Below, piece after piece: positions 9,291 to 18,450 of a DNA stretch of 64,000 nt (its first letter is position 1; the number at the start of each line of letters is the position of its first letter). The stretch lies in NCBI GenBank assembly GCA_963674475.2, contig CAXXFQ010000024.1, forward strand, positions 1,047,964 through 1,111,963. The letters run 5' to 3'. The translations under genes were made by a program, and so were the position numbers. The stretch is from CAXXFQ01 sp963674475 (GTDB taxonomy: Bacteria; Planctomycetota; Planctomycetia; Pirellulales; Thermoguttaceae). The notes under the pieces are model-generated. The model was given only the letters and a program-made list of their open reading frames with translations. It had not been told where the DNA came from and did not search any database.

Positions 9291-11360
9291 GTGCGAAATG
9301 AACGAAAACCATCTCACGTCTTGAAAGCGACCCACGGCATACGGCTTGTCGCGATGGCGATGTTGATCGCGGTCGGCTGGTCGACTTGCCCGGGGCAAGT
9401 CGAGGCCGGCGTGAATCGCGTGCCATCGAAAGTCCGCGAGGGGCTCGAACTCCTTCGGCAAGGCGAACTGACCAAGGCGTCCGAAGCGTTGGACGAGGCC
9501 CGGGCCCTCGCGCCGGAGGACCAGCGAATCCTTTTCGACCAGGCGTGTGTCAAGCGGGCCGAGGGCAATTGGGACGAAGCGGCCGAGCTTTTTCGAGAAG
9601 CGGCGCTGGCACCCGATAGTCAATTGGCCCTTTGGTGCCAATACAATCTGGGCCAAATCGATGTCGAACGGGCCAAATCCCAACTCGGCAAGACGCCCGA
9701 GACATTGGCCGCGGAAGCCCGCGCGACGGTCAAGCAATACGTGGCCGACGCCGAGACCCATTACCGCGACTGCCTAACGATGGACCCGACGTTCGAAGAC
9801 GCCCGACACAACCTGGAACTCCTGCGACGATGGAACAAACATATCGACCAGGTCTGGCATGACTACGACCGGCAAAAGCGGCGTGACTCGATGGATTTCG
9901 CGCAGTTCCTCGCTTGGATGGAAAACCAACAACGCACTTTACGAACCGCAACCGCCAAATACCAAAACATTCCGTCTAGCCCGAAGCGAAGACTCGACCT
10001 GCGTCGAACCTCGCGCGAAGAATTGGAGTTGTGCGAAGAGGTCAACCCGCTCAAGCAAAAAATGATCCAATCGGCCAACGCCCCACAGCAGACGCCAATG
10101 GGTGCAACGCCCGGCCAACCGGGTAGGCAGATGCCGATGCAGCAAGGCCCTGGGATGCCGGGCACCAGCGGGCAAGCGGCCCCTTCCCCGTTTGCCGGCA
10201 TGTCGGAGGAAGAACGCACTCAAGCGATCGACGTACTGAGCCAGTGGGCCGACGCGGCTGGTCGTTCGATGAAAACTGCCGCCGAATATATCCACGAATC
10301 GGCCCTCGCCGACGCCGTGACCTCGCAGGCCAAGACAATCGAACAGCTCGACCAGATCGCCGTCATGTTGAAACCGTATCCCGAACTGGTTTTTCAATCG
10401 GTCGAGGCACAAAAAGAACAAACCACTCAAAGTCAATCCCTCGCGCATCCCGACTCCAAAGAAACGACCCCGAAGACCGAAGAGGCAGCCATGACCAACG
10501 ACGATGCGAAGAAAAAGGATCTTGCCGCGCAAGAACCGCTCGATCCGGCCGAAGCGGCCTGGAATCAACGGTTTGTCGAACGATGGGCCCAGGTACTCCT
10601 CGGCAAGGCAAAGCACGGCCTGAAAAACCTCCCGCCGGAAGAGACGACGTCGGCCGAATCGATCCAACCGAAAGAGAATCAACCGGAAATAAGCCCTGAC
10701 GCGGCCCAAGAAGAATCGATTGCGAAAACCGAACCGAATGATGATCAGACGCCTCAAGCGTCCGACCAACCGGTCGATCCGCAAGTGGCAGCGGCCGAGC
10801 AGGCGAAAAAACAACAGGAGGCGCTCCGCGAATCAATGAAACGGGCCGTCGAGTTGGGGCCCCGCGTCATGACGCTCACCGCCGGTGCCGCCGAAGACCT
10901 GGACCGCGATCAACCGGCCCTGGCCCTGCCGAAACAGCAGGAAGCCTTAAAACTGTTGAAAAAAATCGCCGAACCGCTGAAGCAACCGAATCAAAACCAA
11001 CAGCAGAACCAAGACCAAAAAGACAATCAAGATAAGAACCAGCAGCAGAAAAACCAAGATCAAAAACCGGATCAGAATAAAAACAAGCAAGATCAAAAGG
11101 ACCAGAAGAAGGGCGACCAGGATCAGAAGCAGGACCAAAAGCAAGATGATCTGGACAAACAGTCCCAAACCGGCCAAAATCAACCCGAAAAGTCGGAAGC
11201 GAAGTCGGAGTCGGCAAAGCGGAAGCCGCGAGACCTTTCCAAAGAACAGGCCAAGGCACTGATCCAAAAGGTCCGACAACGACAAAAAGACCAAGAAGAA
11301 GCACGAAAAGCGCACTTGGAACAGCTCTACCAGCCCCGCAAGGTGGAAAAGGATTGGTAA
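9291..11360 (+). CDS. BatC-like TPR protein with long Gln/Asn/Asp/Lys-rich tail
   Basis: This 689-residue exported protein uses a GTG start. A signal peptide with hydrophobic core around residues 20-35 is followed by two or three TPR units (about 45-180), then a largely disordered region. Residues ~565-625 are almost only Q, N, D and K, made of short NQ/DQ/KDQ repeats. BatC proteins in this position carry TPRs and are thought to scaffold BatA, BatB and BatD. The length is well above typical BatC (200-300 aa) because of the low-complexity half. Confidence 0.85.
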   Translation: MRNERKPSHVLKATHGIRLVAMAMLIAVGWSTCPGQVEAGVNRVPSKVREGLELLRQGELTKASEALDEARALAPEDQRILFDQACVKRAEGNWDEAAELFREAALAPDSQLALWCQYNLGQIDVERAKSQLGKTPETLAAEARATVKQYVADAETHYRDCLTMDPTFEDARHNLELLRRWNKHIDQVWHDYDRQKRRDSMDFAQFLAWMENQQRTLRTATAKYQNIPSSPKRRLDLRRTSREELELCEEVNPLKQKMIQSANAPQQTPMGATPGQPGRQMPMQQGPGMPGTSGQAAPSPFAGMSEEERTQAIDVLSQWADAAGRSMKTAAEYIHESALADAVTSQAKTIEQLDQIAVMLKPYPELVFQSVEAQKEQTTQSQSLAHPDSKETTPKTEEAAMTNDDAKKKDLAAQEPLDPAEAAWNQRFVERWAQVLLGKAKHGLKNLPPEETTSAESIQPKENQPEISPDAAQEESIAKTEPNDDQTPQASDQPVDPQVAAAEQAKKQQEALRESMKRAVELGPRVMTLTAGAAEDLDRDQPALALPKQQEALKLLKKIAEPLKQPNQNQQQNQDQKDNQDKNQQQKNQDQKPDQNKNKQDQKDQKKGDQDQKQDQKQDDLDKQSQTGQNQPEKSEAKSESAKRKPRDLSKEQAKALIQKVRQRQKDQEEARKAHLEQLYQPRKVEKDW

Positions 11361-11413
11361 TAACGATGAAACGATTCGATAAACCCTTTTATTTTCTCAT
11401 AAGGAGCGTTCCC

Positions 11414-13402
11414 ATGATTTCTGGAAACCTCTGGAACAGCCGGGCTCCCGTTGCGAGCCCTTGGGGCGCTACTTGTGCGAAATTCAGTGTGACCGGGCTG
11501 CTCCTCGGGCTCGTCTTGGCTTGCTCCGGAGTCGTCCAGGCGGCCGACTATCAACCGGAAGTGCTCGTCGAGCTCGAACGAACCCGGGCCTACGAAGGGG
11601 AACCGGTCCGTTACCAGGTGACCCTCAACCATGTCGAAAACCCGACACCGCCCGATCTGTCGTACCTCGACTCACAGTTTCAAGTCAGTCTGACCGGCGA
11701 GCGTCCGATGAACTCGTCCTTTGTCCGGATCATCAACGGCCAACGAAGCGAAACGATTCGGCGAGGCACGGCCTACATCTATACCCTGATCCCGAAGGCG
11801 ACCGGCCTTTTGACGATCCCCGGCCCCAAGGTCGAAATCAACGGCCAAACGATCGAAGGACGCAACCTGATGCTGGAAGTCCTTCCGGCCGACCAGCAGG
11901 ACACGGTCAAAATGCGTCTGTCAGTCGAACCGGAATCGGTCTACCCGACCCAGCCGTTTACCGTCACACTGTCGGTCACGATCAAGGCGTTGCCCGAGCC
12001 TTACGCGTCGCGGGACCCGTTGGGCGTGCAGTCAAAACCGCCGGTACTTTCGATCCCGTGGGCCACCGACGATTCATTGCCCGAAGGGCTTGAACCATCC
12101 GAAAACGCCCAGCGCTGGCTGACATCGCTCCATAACCGCGACGACGGTTTCAGCATCAACCGGCTTCGTTCGTCGTCGCTGATGTCGTTTTTCGAGAGCA
12201 ACCTTTTGACCTTCAAACCGTCGCCCCGACGCGTCACCCTCGCCGACGCCGCGGGCAAAGAAACCGACTACTGGGTCTATGATTTCAAAAGAACGTTCGT
12301 CCCAAGTCGGATCGGCGACTATTCGTTCGGGCCGGTAACGTTGCAAGGCCAGTTCGCCACCGACGCGCGCGACGGCCAAATGGTCGGCGAAGCAATCCAC
12401 GCGGCGGCCGCCCCGGTGGAAGTGACCATCAAACAGGTTCCCGACCAAGGGAGAACCGGGCACTATTGTGGCGCGATCGGACGGTTCGATTCGTTGACCG
12501 CGACACTCACCCCGACCGAGGTCCGTGTCGGCGACCCGATGACCTTGACCCTGACACTCACCGGTTCCGGTTCACTCGACAACTTGACCGTCCCCGACCT
12601 ATCCAAGATGCCGCAGATCGCCAAACATTTCAAAACCTACGAAGGGACCCTCGAAACCAAAGGCTCGACAGCCAAATTCGTCTACACCCTGCGACCACTC
12701 GATGAGGAGATTCAAGAGTTTCCCCCCGTGGCAATTTCCTACTTCGACGTCAAGACGGACCATTACAACACGCTGGAAAGTCAACCTGTCCCGATCAAGG
12801 TCGACAAAGCGGAAAAACTCTCCGACAGTCAAATCGTCGGTGCGGCGGCCGGACCACGACGCAACGGCCACGAACTGGAAATCTCCCGCGAAGGGATTTT
12901 CGCCAACAAAACCGACGCCAACCTGGCCTACGACCAGCGGGTCCGCGTCAAATATTGGGCCGCGGCTCTCGGGCTCTTGGGGGTCGGTTACGTGGCGATT
13001 TTTCTCACGACCCGACGACTTCGAACTTGGCTCGACGATCAACCCCGCTCTCGACGTCGAACGGCCGTCTCACGGGCCCGACACCGTTTGCACCACGGCA
13101 GCGAACTCTTGAAACATCAAAAGATGCAAGAAGGGGCCGACGAGATTCGGCTGGCCGTCTGCGGACTGATTGCCGACCTGGACGACACCTGCGAATCGGG
13201 CATGACCACGACGGACGCCTGTCGCAAACTGGAGGATTTTGGTCTCGAAAGCGAATTGGTCAAACGGATCGGCCGAACGCTCGAAACGTGTGACGCGACC
13301 CGTTACGCCGGAAGCGCGGCCGCCGTCGGACTGGCCGACGAAGCGGACGAATTGTTGGACGAAATGGTCGACTCTCTCAAAAAACGAAAGTTTTTCAAAT
13401 GA
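11414..13402 (+). CDS. batD: BatD (oxygen-tolerance) multi-domain exported protein
   Basis: The chosen start is the ATG at 11414, preceded by AAGGAG at a good distance; this gives 662 residues with a signal peptide ending near VVQAADYQPE. Repeated beta-sandwich domains of the BatD type follow (each opening with VELERTRAYEGEPVRYQVTL-like strands), then one transmembrane helix (YWAAALGLLGVGYVAIFL) and a cytoplasmic helical tail. An earlier in-frame ATG at 11366 lacks an RBS. The stop overlaps the batE start by 4 bp (ATGA). Confidence 0.92.
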   Translation: MISGNLWNSRAPVASPWGATCAKFSVTGLLLGLVLACSGVVQAADYQPEVLVELERTRAYEGEPVRYQVTLNHVENPTPPDLSYLDSQFQVSLTGERPMNSSFVRIINGQRSETIRRGTAYIYTLIPKATGLLTIPGPKVEINGQTIEGRNLMLEVLPADQQDTVKMRLSVEPESVYPTQPFTVTLSVTIKALPEPYASRDPLGVQSKPPVLSIPWATDDSLPEGLEPSENAQRWLTSLHNRDDGFSINRLRSSSLMSFFESNLLTFKPSPRRVTLADAAGKETDYWVYDFKRTFVPSRIGDYSFGPVTLQGQFATDARDGQMVGEAIHAAAAPVEVTIKQVPDQGRTGHYCGAIGRFDSLTATLTPTEVRVGDPMTLTLTLTGSGSLDNLTVPDLSKMPQIAKHFKTYEGTLETKGSTAKFVYTLRPLDEEIQEFPPVAISYFDVKTDHYNTLESQPVPIKVDKAEKLSDSQIVGAAAGPRRNGHELEISREGIFANKTDANLAYDQRVRVKYWAAALGLLGVGYVAIFLTTRRLRTWLDDQPRSRRRTAVSRARHRLHHGSELLKHQKMQEGADEIRLAVCGLIADLDDTCESGMTTTDACRKLEDFGLESELVKRIGRTLETCDATRYAGSAAAVGLADEADELLDEMVDSLKKRKFFK

Positions 13403-14178
13403 TGAAACGATACTCCTTACTCCTCACCTTGACCGCCGGGTTGTGTGCAACTCTCTTTTTGCTGCCCGGTTGTGGACGGGCCGATTTGGACGCGGCCGCC
13501 AAGTTCCAAGAGGCCCAAAAGATCTTCGACTCGGCCCAAAAGCCCGACGACTACTTGAAGGCAGCCGGGGTCTACCGCTCGATCCTCGATCGTGGGACCG
13601 TCTCCGGCGCGGTGCTCTATAACCTGGGCAACGCGATGATGAAAGCCGGGCACCGGGGCGAAGCGATTGCCGCGTATCGCGAGGCCCAGCGTTACCTGCC
13701 CGGCGATCCGTACCTGGCGGCCAACCTCCAATACGCCCGCGGCGAGCTGGCACCGGAAACCACGCGACCGATGTTGGAACACCTGATGTTTTGGCAAAAC
13801 CGGATCGCCTACCCGACCAAGGTCTATCTGACTTTTGGGTTAGGGCTGGTCGCCTTCGCCCTGGGGCTGGTCGCCCTGTTTACGACCCCACGATTCTGGA
13901 ACTACGCGGCGATTACGACGGTCGTCGTCACTGTGGTTTTCGCCTTTTCAGCCGCCTACGATTGGTACCGGTTCGACCTCACCCGACACGGCGTCATCAC
14001 GGCCGACGAAGTGGTGGCCCGCAAAGGAAACGCCGACAGCTATGAACCGGCTTTCACCGAACCGCTGGCCGACGGGACTGAATTCACCGTGGTCGAGCCG
14101 CGGGGAAACTGGCTTCTGATCCGTTTGCCGGGGGAAAAGGAAGGTTGGGTCCCGAAGAGCGAGACCACCCTCTTCTAG
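13399..14178 (+). CDS. batE: BatE-like lipoprotein with TPR and SH3-like domains
   Basis: This 259-residue protein has a lipobox (LPGC, cysteine ~25), a TPR pair (~30-105; GAVLYNLGNAMMKAGHRGEAIAAYREAQRYLPGDPYLAAN), two adjacent transmembrane helices (~133-180), and a C-terminal bacterial SH3-like domain with the terminal GNWLLIRLPGEKEGWVP signature. This arrangement is that of BatE proteins that close Bat operons. It overlaps batD by 4 bp and is followed by the operon terminator. Confidence 0.9.
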   Translation: MMKRYSLLLTLTAGLCATLFLLPGCGRADLDAAAKFQEAQKIFDSAQKPDDYLKAAGVYRSILDRGTVSGAVLYNLGNAMMKAGHRGEAIAAYREAQRYLPGDPYLAANLQYARGELAPETTRPMLEHLMFWQNRIAYPTKVYLTFGLGLVAFALGLVALFTTPRFWNYAAITTVVVTVVFAFSAAYDWYRFDLTRHGVITADEVVARKGNADSYEPAFTEPLADGTEFTVVEPRGNWLLIRLPGEKEGWVPKSETTLF

Positions 14179-14219
14179 ACGCTACATGCCACGTAAGTCA
14201 TTGCTATAAAACACCTAAT

Positions 14220-14254
14220 AAGGCCAGCCGCACTCCAAACGGCCGGCCTTTTTT
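14220..14254 (+). terminator. Intrinsic terminator of the Bat operon
   Basis: An AAGGCCAGCCG / CGGCCGGCCTT stem (one bulged pair) with a 9-base loop is followed directly by six Ts. It lies 41 bp after the batE stop. Confidence 0.85.
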
Positions 14255-14300
14255 GTTGAAACCGCTAAAAAGTTCCCAAAGGAAGAGGTGGGAACTATTC

Positions 14301-14330
14301 TTGATGTATTTGGAACTTTTCTGTTACAAT
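14301..14330 (+). promoter_or_regulatory. Sigma-70-like promoter giving a leaderless or near-leaderless start
   Basis: TTGATG (14301-14306), an 18-bp spacer and TACAAT (14325-14330). The -10 box overlaps the first candidate ATG of the downstream regulator (14329), so transcription should begin near 14337, essentially on the second ATG at 14338. Confidence 0.55.
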
Positions 14331-14337
14331 GGGCCGC

Positions 14338-15435
14338 ATGAGCCAACCATCAACCGATTCCAACTACCTCGAGTTCCTCAGCGAGAAACTCATCGACGAC
14401 ATCCGCCGACGGGGCCTTTCGCCCGGGATGCGCTACCTCAACACCGAAGAAGTCAGCCGGATGCTGGGAATCCGAAAAGCGGTCGCGAACCGGGCGTTGC
14501 GACACCTGGCCGATCAAGAGATTCTCGTACGCCGCCAACGAAGCGGGACGTTGATCGGACCCCGATTCGAGCAGCCCAAAAACTCGGCGATCCAGGTACT
14601 TCACGTTCTTTTAACCAAAGACCATCCGCTGACGACCGACTGGGCGATGGGCCTTTTTACCAAGGGGCTCCTCAAAGGTTTTTCGGACGTGAACGTTCAA
14701 TTCTCCTTTGTCCCAGGAAACGAACCGATCGATTTTGTACGCAATCTTGTCGAGACGAGCCAAAAGTCAGGGCAATTCGCCGGAGTGGTCGCCGTCAGTT
14801 GCCGGACCGAGGTGTATCGATTTTTGGCCGAAGCAAGGGTTCCGGCCATCGCCTATGGAACGCTCTACCCGATGCCGTCGCCGTTGCCGTCGGTGGATGT
14901 GGACAACCGTCGCTCGGCCAAACTTTTAACCCGCTATCTTGTCGATCGTGGACATCGCCGGATGGCACTGCTTTCGGTCGCCCAACGTCGCGCGGGTGAC
15001 AACGATTTTTTCGACGGAATCAGCGAAACACTCGCGTCGACCCGGCTTCCCCACACCGCGCTTATCCATCGCCAGCTGCCTCAAGATCTCGACCTATTTG
15101 ACGCAACCTTGCTCGAACTTTTGCGACTTCCCGAGCCGCCTAGCGCGTTGATCGTCCGAGCGTCCATCATTGCCGACCGTGCCTATCAGTTGACCTGCAA
15201 ACGGGGTTTTCGCGTGCCGGAAGATCTGGAAATCGTCTTGCAAGACGAAGGGCAAACCACCGGTTCGTTCGTCTTTTCTCCTTTCCCTCGTGTCCTGCCG
15301 AGTACCCCGTTCGAAGCGATCGCAACGATGATCGGCCAACGCTTGAAAGAACTGGGCGAGGGAAAACACTTACCCCCTGAACACTATCGAATTCCCGTCA
15401 CGTTTCACATGCCCAAGGTGAGAACACGTTCTTAG
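14338..15435 (+). CDS. GntR-type winged-helix regulator with LacI/PBP-like sensor domain
   Basis: This is a 365-residue protein. Residues ~5-80 form a winged-helix domain (SEKLIDDIRRRGLSPGMRYL, then VSRMLGIRKAVANRALRHL and RRQRSGTLIG), and ~85-360 form a periplasmic-binding-protein-like sugar sensor of the LacI/GalR type (for example RYLVDRGHRRMALLS). Such GntR-PBP regulators bind a sugar and control adjacent catabolic genes; the neighbouring sialidase-like gene is the obvious candidate target. I chose the ATG at 14338 over 14329 because the predicted -10 box covers the latter. The ligand is unknown. Confidence 0.85.
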   Translation: MSQPSTDSNYLEFLSEKLIDDIRRRGLSPGMRYLNTEEVSRMLGIRKAVANRALRHLADQEILVRRQRSGTLIGPRFEQPKNSAIQVLHVLLTKDHPLTTDWAMGLFTKGLLKGFSDVNVQFSFVPGNEPIDFVRNLVETSQKSGQFAGVVAVSCRTEVYRFLAEARVPAIAYGTLYPMPSPLPSVDVDNRRSAKLLTRYLVDRGHRRMALLSVAQRRAGDNDFFDGISETLASTRLPHTALIHRQLPQDLDLFDATLLELLRLPEPPSALIVRASIIADRAYQLTCKRGFRVPEDLEIVLQDEGQTTGSFVFSPFPRVLPSTPFEAIATMIGQRLKELGEGKHLPPEHYRIPVTFHMPKVRTRS

Positions 15436-15499
15436 CGAGAAATGAACATAACCAACCTTTAACCCCTTTGAGGCTTTCGATCGTCGGCAAGGAAAAAGG

Positions 15500-15529
15500 T
15501 TGCCGCAGCCGAATCGGTTCTAATATAAT
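15500..15529 (+). promoter_or_regulatory. Putative sigma-70 promoter of the sialidase-like gene
   Basis: TTGCCG (15500-15505), an 18-bp spacer and a perfect TATAAT (15524-15529), 51 bp upstream of the start codon; an AAGGAG RBS lies in between. Confidence 0.55.
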
Positions 15530-15580
15530 GACATTCACCCTCCAGATTTCCTCTCCCCGCCCATAAGGAGTTTTTCTAGC

Positions 15581-16921
15581 ATGCCCTCCCATCCCTTTTC
15601 CGCTCGACCGCTCTCCCGACGACAATTCGGTAAAACGCTTGGCGCTGTCAGCGCGGCAACGATGTTGCCGAAACCGTGGGCCTGGGCCGAAGCCGGGCGA
15701 CCGGTCCCGAAAGCGGTCGGAAAGCGTGTTCTCCTCAAAGCAAAAGGCCCCCAAGAGAGCGCCTGGTATTATTCGTACTACACCCGCCCAGAAGGGCTCG
15801 AACTGGCCTCGATAGCGTCAGTCATGACCCGAAGCGATACGTCCGACCTGAAACGCCGACGCTTTTCGCCGGACAATGGCCAAAGCTGGTCCGAATGGGA
15901 AGCGATTGATTTCATCACCAAACGACCCGAGGGGACCTATCGCGAACTTTGGTCCCCCGGCTGGGTCGATCCCGAAACCGGCTTTCTGCTGAATATTGGA
16001 ACGGCCGGACTGCTACCCAAAGACAACCCAATGGAAGGGATGACCCAGTGGTCGTTGCGTTACCGTGTCACGAACGACGGGGGCCGAAGCCATGTGACCG
16101 ACGAACAGATCATCCAAGAAGGGGACTTTGACGCGGCTCATCCGATGGAAGGTGTCTGGGTCGGAAAAAACTCGGCCATGATCGGAGCCAGTAGCTGCCG
16201 CCCCATCCGCACCCGCCAAGGGGAAATCCTCGTCCCGTGTCAGATCACCCCGATCGGCCCCGACGGAAAATATTTCAACCCGGGCGGCGGCTATTCGTAC
16301 CACGAAGCGGTCGTCCTGATCGGTACCTGGGATAAAAAGGCCCCGAAGGATCAACCGAAACTCCGCTGGCAATGCTCCCAATTCGTTGCGAACGACCCGA
16401 AGCGTTCCACCCGCGGTTGCGTCGAGCCGACGATTCTCGAAATGCCCGACGGTCGGATCCTCATGGTGATTCGCGGCAGCAACGACGTCAAACCGGCCTT
16501 GCCCGGGCACAAGTGGTACACCGTCTCCGATGACGGCGGGCACACCTGGAGCCCGGTCCGACCGTGGTCCTATACCGACGGCCAAGCGTTCTTCTCGCCC
16601 AGTTCCTGCTCCCAATTGATCCGGCATTCCAGCGGAAGAATCTACTGGATCGGGAACATCGCGCCGAAGAATCCTCGCGGCAACGCGCCCCGATACCCAC
16701 TGGTGATCGGAGAGGTCGACCCGAAATCGCTTTTGTTGATTCGCGACACCGTCACGACGATCGACACCATCGGGCCGAACGATTACCCAAGCCTCCAACT
16801 GTCGAACTTCCTCGCTCGGGAAGACCGCCAGTCGAAGGAAATCGTGATCGAAGTCTGTCGTCTCTTTTATGAAAAAGGGCAACTCTTCGGCGACGCGTAT
16901 GAGATGCGAGTCGAGGTATAG
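15581..16921 (+). CDS. Tat-exported sialidase-like beta-propeller (BNR/Asp-box) protein
   Basis: This 446-residue protein has a twin-arginine leader (SRRQFGKTLG at ~12-21, hydrophobic stretch, cleavage near AWA). The body is a six-bladed-propeller type with Asp-box motifs S-P-D-N-G-Q-S-W (~99-106) and S-D-D-G-G-H-T-W (~316-323). These are typical of exo-alpha-sialidases and related glycan-binding propellers. The catalytic Arg triad cannot be assigned by eye, so substrate is uncertain; many planctomycete relatives are annotated only as exo-alpha-sialidase. A strong RBS (AAGGAG) fixes the start. It lies 145 bp after the GntR-PBP regulator on the same strand. Confidence 0.85.
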   Translation: MPSHPFSARPLSRRQFGKTLGAVSAATMLPKPWAWAEAGRPVPKAVGKRVLLKAKGPQESAWYYSYYTRPEGLELASIASVMTRSDTSDLKRRRFSPDNGQSWSEWEAIDFITKRPEGTYRELWSPGWVDPETGFLLNIGTAGLLPKDNPMEGMTQWSLRYRVTNDGGRSHVTDEQIIQEGDFDAAHPMEGVWVGKNSAMIGASSCRPIRTRQGEILVPCQITPIGPDGKYFNPGGGYSYHEAVVLIGTWDKKAPKDQPKLRWQCSQFVANDPKRSTRGCVEPTILEMPDGRILMVIRGSNDVKPALPGHKWYTVSDDGGHTWSPVRPWSYTDGQAFFSPSSCSQLIRHSSGRIYWIGNIAPKNPRGNAPRYPLVIGEVDPKSLLLIRDTVTTIDTIGPNDYPSLQLSNFLAREDRQSKEIVIEVCRLFYEKGQLFGDAYEMRVEV

Positions 16922-16976
16922 ACCGTTTTCAACTTCGCGTCATACGATTATGGTGACCAACCGTAAAAAGGAACTT

Positions 16977-17014
16977 GAGGGGAACCGTTTTTCATAAATG
17001 GTTTCCCTCTTTTT
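16977..17014. terminator. Bidirectional terminator between convergent genes
   Basis: GAGGGGAACC pairs with GGTTTCCCTC (one wobble pair) around a 13-base loop, followed by TTTTT on the plus strand; an A-rich flank upstream serves the minus strand. Confidence 0.8.
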
Positions 17015-17038
17015 GTGTCACCGCATAAAAACGCCCTC

Positions 17039-18211
17039 TCAAGATTCCGAAGTATTTTCCATTACCTTTTCCAACCCCTGGTCCATCGCCGCCGCGCGGG
17101 ACTCCCAATAAAACCGCTCCATCGCGGCCTGCGGATCGGGTTCTTCGGGCGTTTGGAGTGAACCGTCCCGCTCGAGACGATGGCTGAGCGACTCAAGACG
17201 GTCGGCCAACGATTCGGCGTGGCCATCATAGAAAAACGGGTTTTCCGCAGCGGATCGTTTCCCGTCGGCACCCAACTCCTGCTCGACCGGGGCAAGCAAC
17301 TCGGGATAAGAAAGACGCCGCGGCAACAAAGGACGAGCCCCGGCGGCAATCGCCTCGACGACACTGAGTCCGAAAAACTCGTGGTTGGCCGTCGAAACAA
17401 AAACGTCGGCTTCGGTCAATGCCGCTTGATAAGCGTCACGCGTCGGTTGGTATCCCCATCGGTCGATCTCATCGCGAAACCGGTCTCGCGCCTTAGCAAA
17501 AATTTCCGGCACGTCAGAAAACTGTTCCCCGACAACGTTCAAACGAAACGGTATTCCGCGCTGTTTGAGGATTTCGATCGCCTCAAAAAAAGTTTCCGGA
17601 TTCTTATCGAACTCCCAACGGGCGGCCCAAAGGATTTTTAACGGGCCCCGACGGCGTGAAGTTCGGGAACGCGCCGGACGCTCGATCCCCGGATGCGCTA
17701 CCTGGGCGATTTTTTTAGCCCTTTCCATGATAGGACGCAGCGAGTCGTCCGGCATTCGGCGCACCAGCCGGTCGGCCGCCTCGAAAAATTCGTCCCGATG
17801 AAAGGCCGAATTGAACCAAACGGAATCGGCCGCGCGGATCGAAACCAGATGGGTCATGGCGAAATGCAAGTCGCGTCGATCTTCGCATTGAACCGGGTAA
17901 GTCAGTTGATTCTCGTGAAAGTAAACTACCGCGGGCAATCCGCGCAACTGTGGCGGAGCGAGGCCACGGAATTCGGCCAGATTCAACATCGACGTGGTAA
18001 TGAGGCAATCCCAGTCGGCCTGCGCATTCGACTTTTTTACATATTCCTCAAGCTGCGCGGCAAAGCTGACCGCCGCGTGCCGCATTCGCCATTTCCAGTG
18101 GTGGGCCGGAAGCGTGAAAAGGGTCCACTCATGACGGCTCCGCTCGTGCCACCCGTCGAGAAAAGCCTGATGACTGCCCCCGTAATACGGTTCCAACGCA
18201 AGGATTTTCAT
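17039..18211 (-). CDS. DUF3524 glycosyltransferase, homologue of tRNA-queuosine alpha-mannosyltransferase (QTMAN/GTDC1)
   Basis: This 390-residue protein opens with the DUF3524 signature EPYYGGSHQAFLDGW (8-22), continues with FTLPAHHWKWRMR and VYFHENQLTYP, and ends with a GT-B glycosyltransferase domain (WAARWEFDKNPETFFEAI, ANHEFFGLSVVEAIAAG). These blocks match vertebrate GTDC1, which mannosylates queuosine in tRNA-Asp. GDP-mannose use and a tRNA target in this bacterium are inferences. It stands alone, convergent with the sialidase gene and divergent from the FAD oxidoreductase gene. A glycosyltransferase with another small acceptor remains possible. Confidence 0.88.
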   Translation of the reverse strand: MKILALEPYYGGSHQAFLDGWHERSRHEWTLFTLPAHHWKWRMRHAAVSFAAQLEEYVKKSNAQADWDCLITTSMLNLAEFRGLAPPQLRGLPAVVYFHENQLTYPVQCEDRRDLHFAMTHLVSIRAADSVWFNSAFHRDEFFEAADRLVRRMPDDSLRPIMERAKKIAQVAHPGIERPARSRTSRRRGPLKILWAARWEFDKNPETFFEAIEILKQRGIPFRLNVVGEQFSDVPEIFAKARDRFRDEIDRWGYQPTRDAYQAALTEADVFVSTANHEFFGLSVVEAIAAGARPLLPRRLSYPELLAPVEQELGADGKRSAAENPFFYDGHAESLADRLESLSHRLERDGSLQTPEEPDPQAAMERFYWESRAAAMDQGLEKVMENTSES

Positions 18212-18450
18212 ATCGATTTCACCCGAGTTCCTCTGGCGGTTCCAAATTTCATCAACTGCTTCCCCCCTACCCTAACCGTCTCGCATTCGCCGGGCAAGCG
18301 GACCGATATAATTTGAAAGCCACGATCGACCATCTCTTGCATTCCACGCAAAAGGCACTCATAATATAATCAGGTTTTTTTACGTCTTTCTTTCGTCTTT
18401 TTGCCTTGCCACCACCCCCCTCCTTTGCAAACCGAATGGAGTAACACCCG

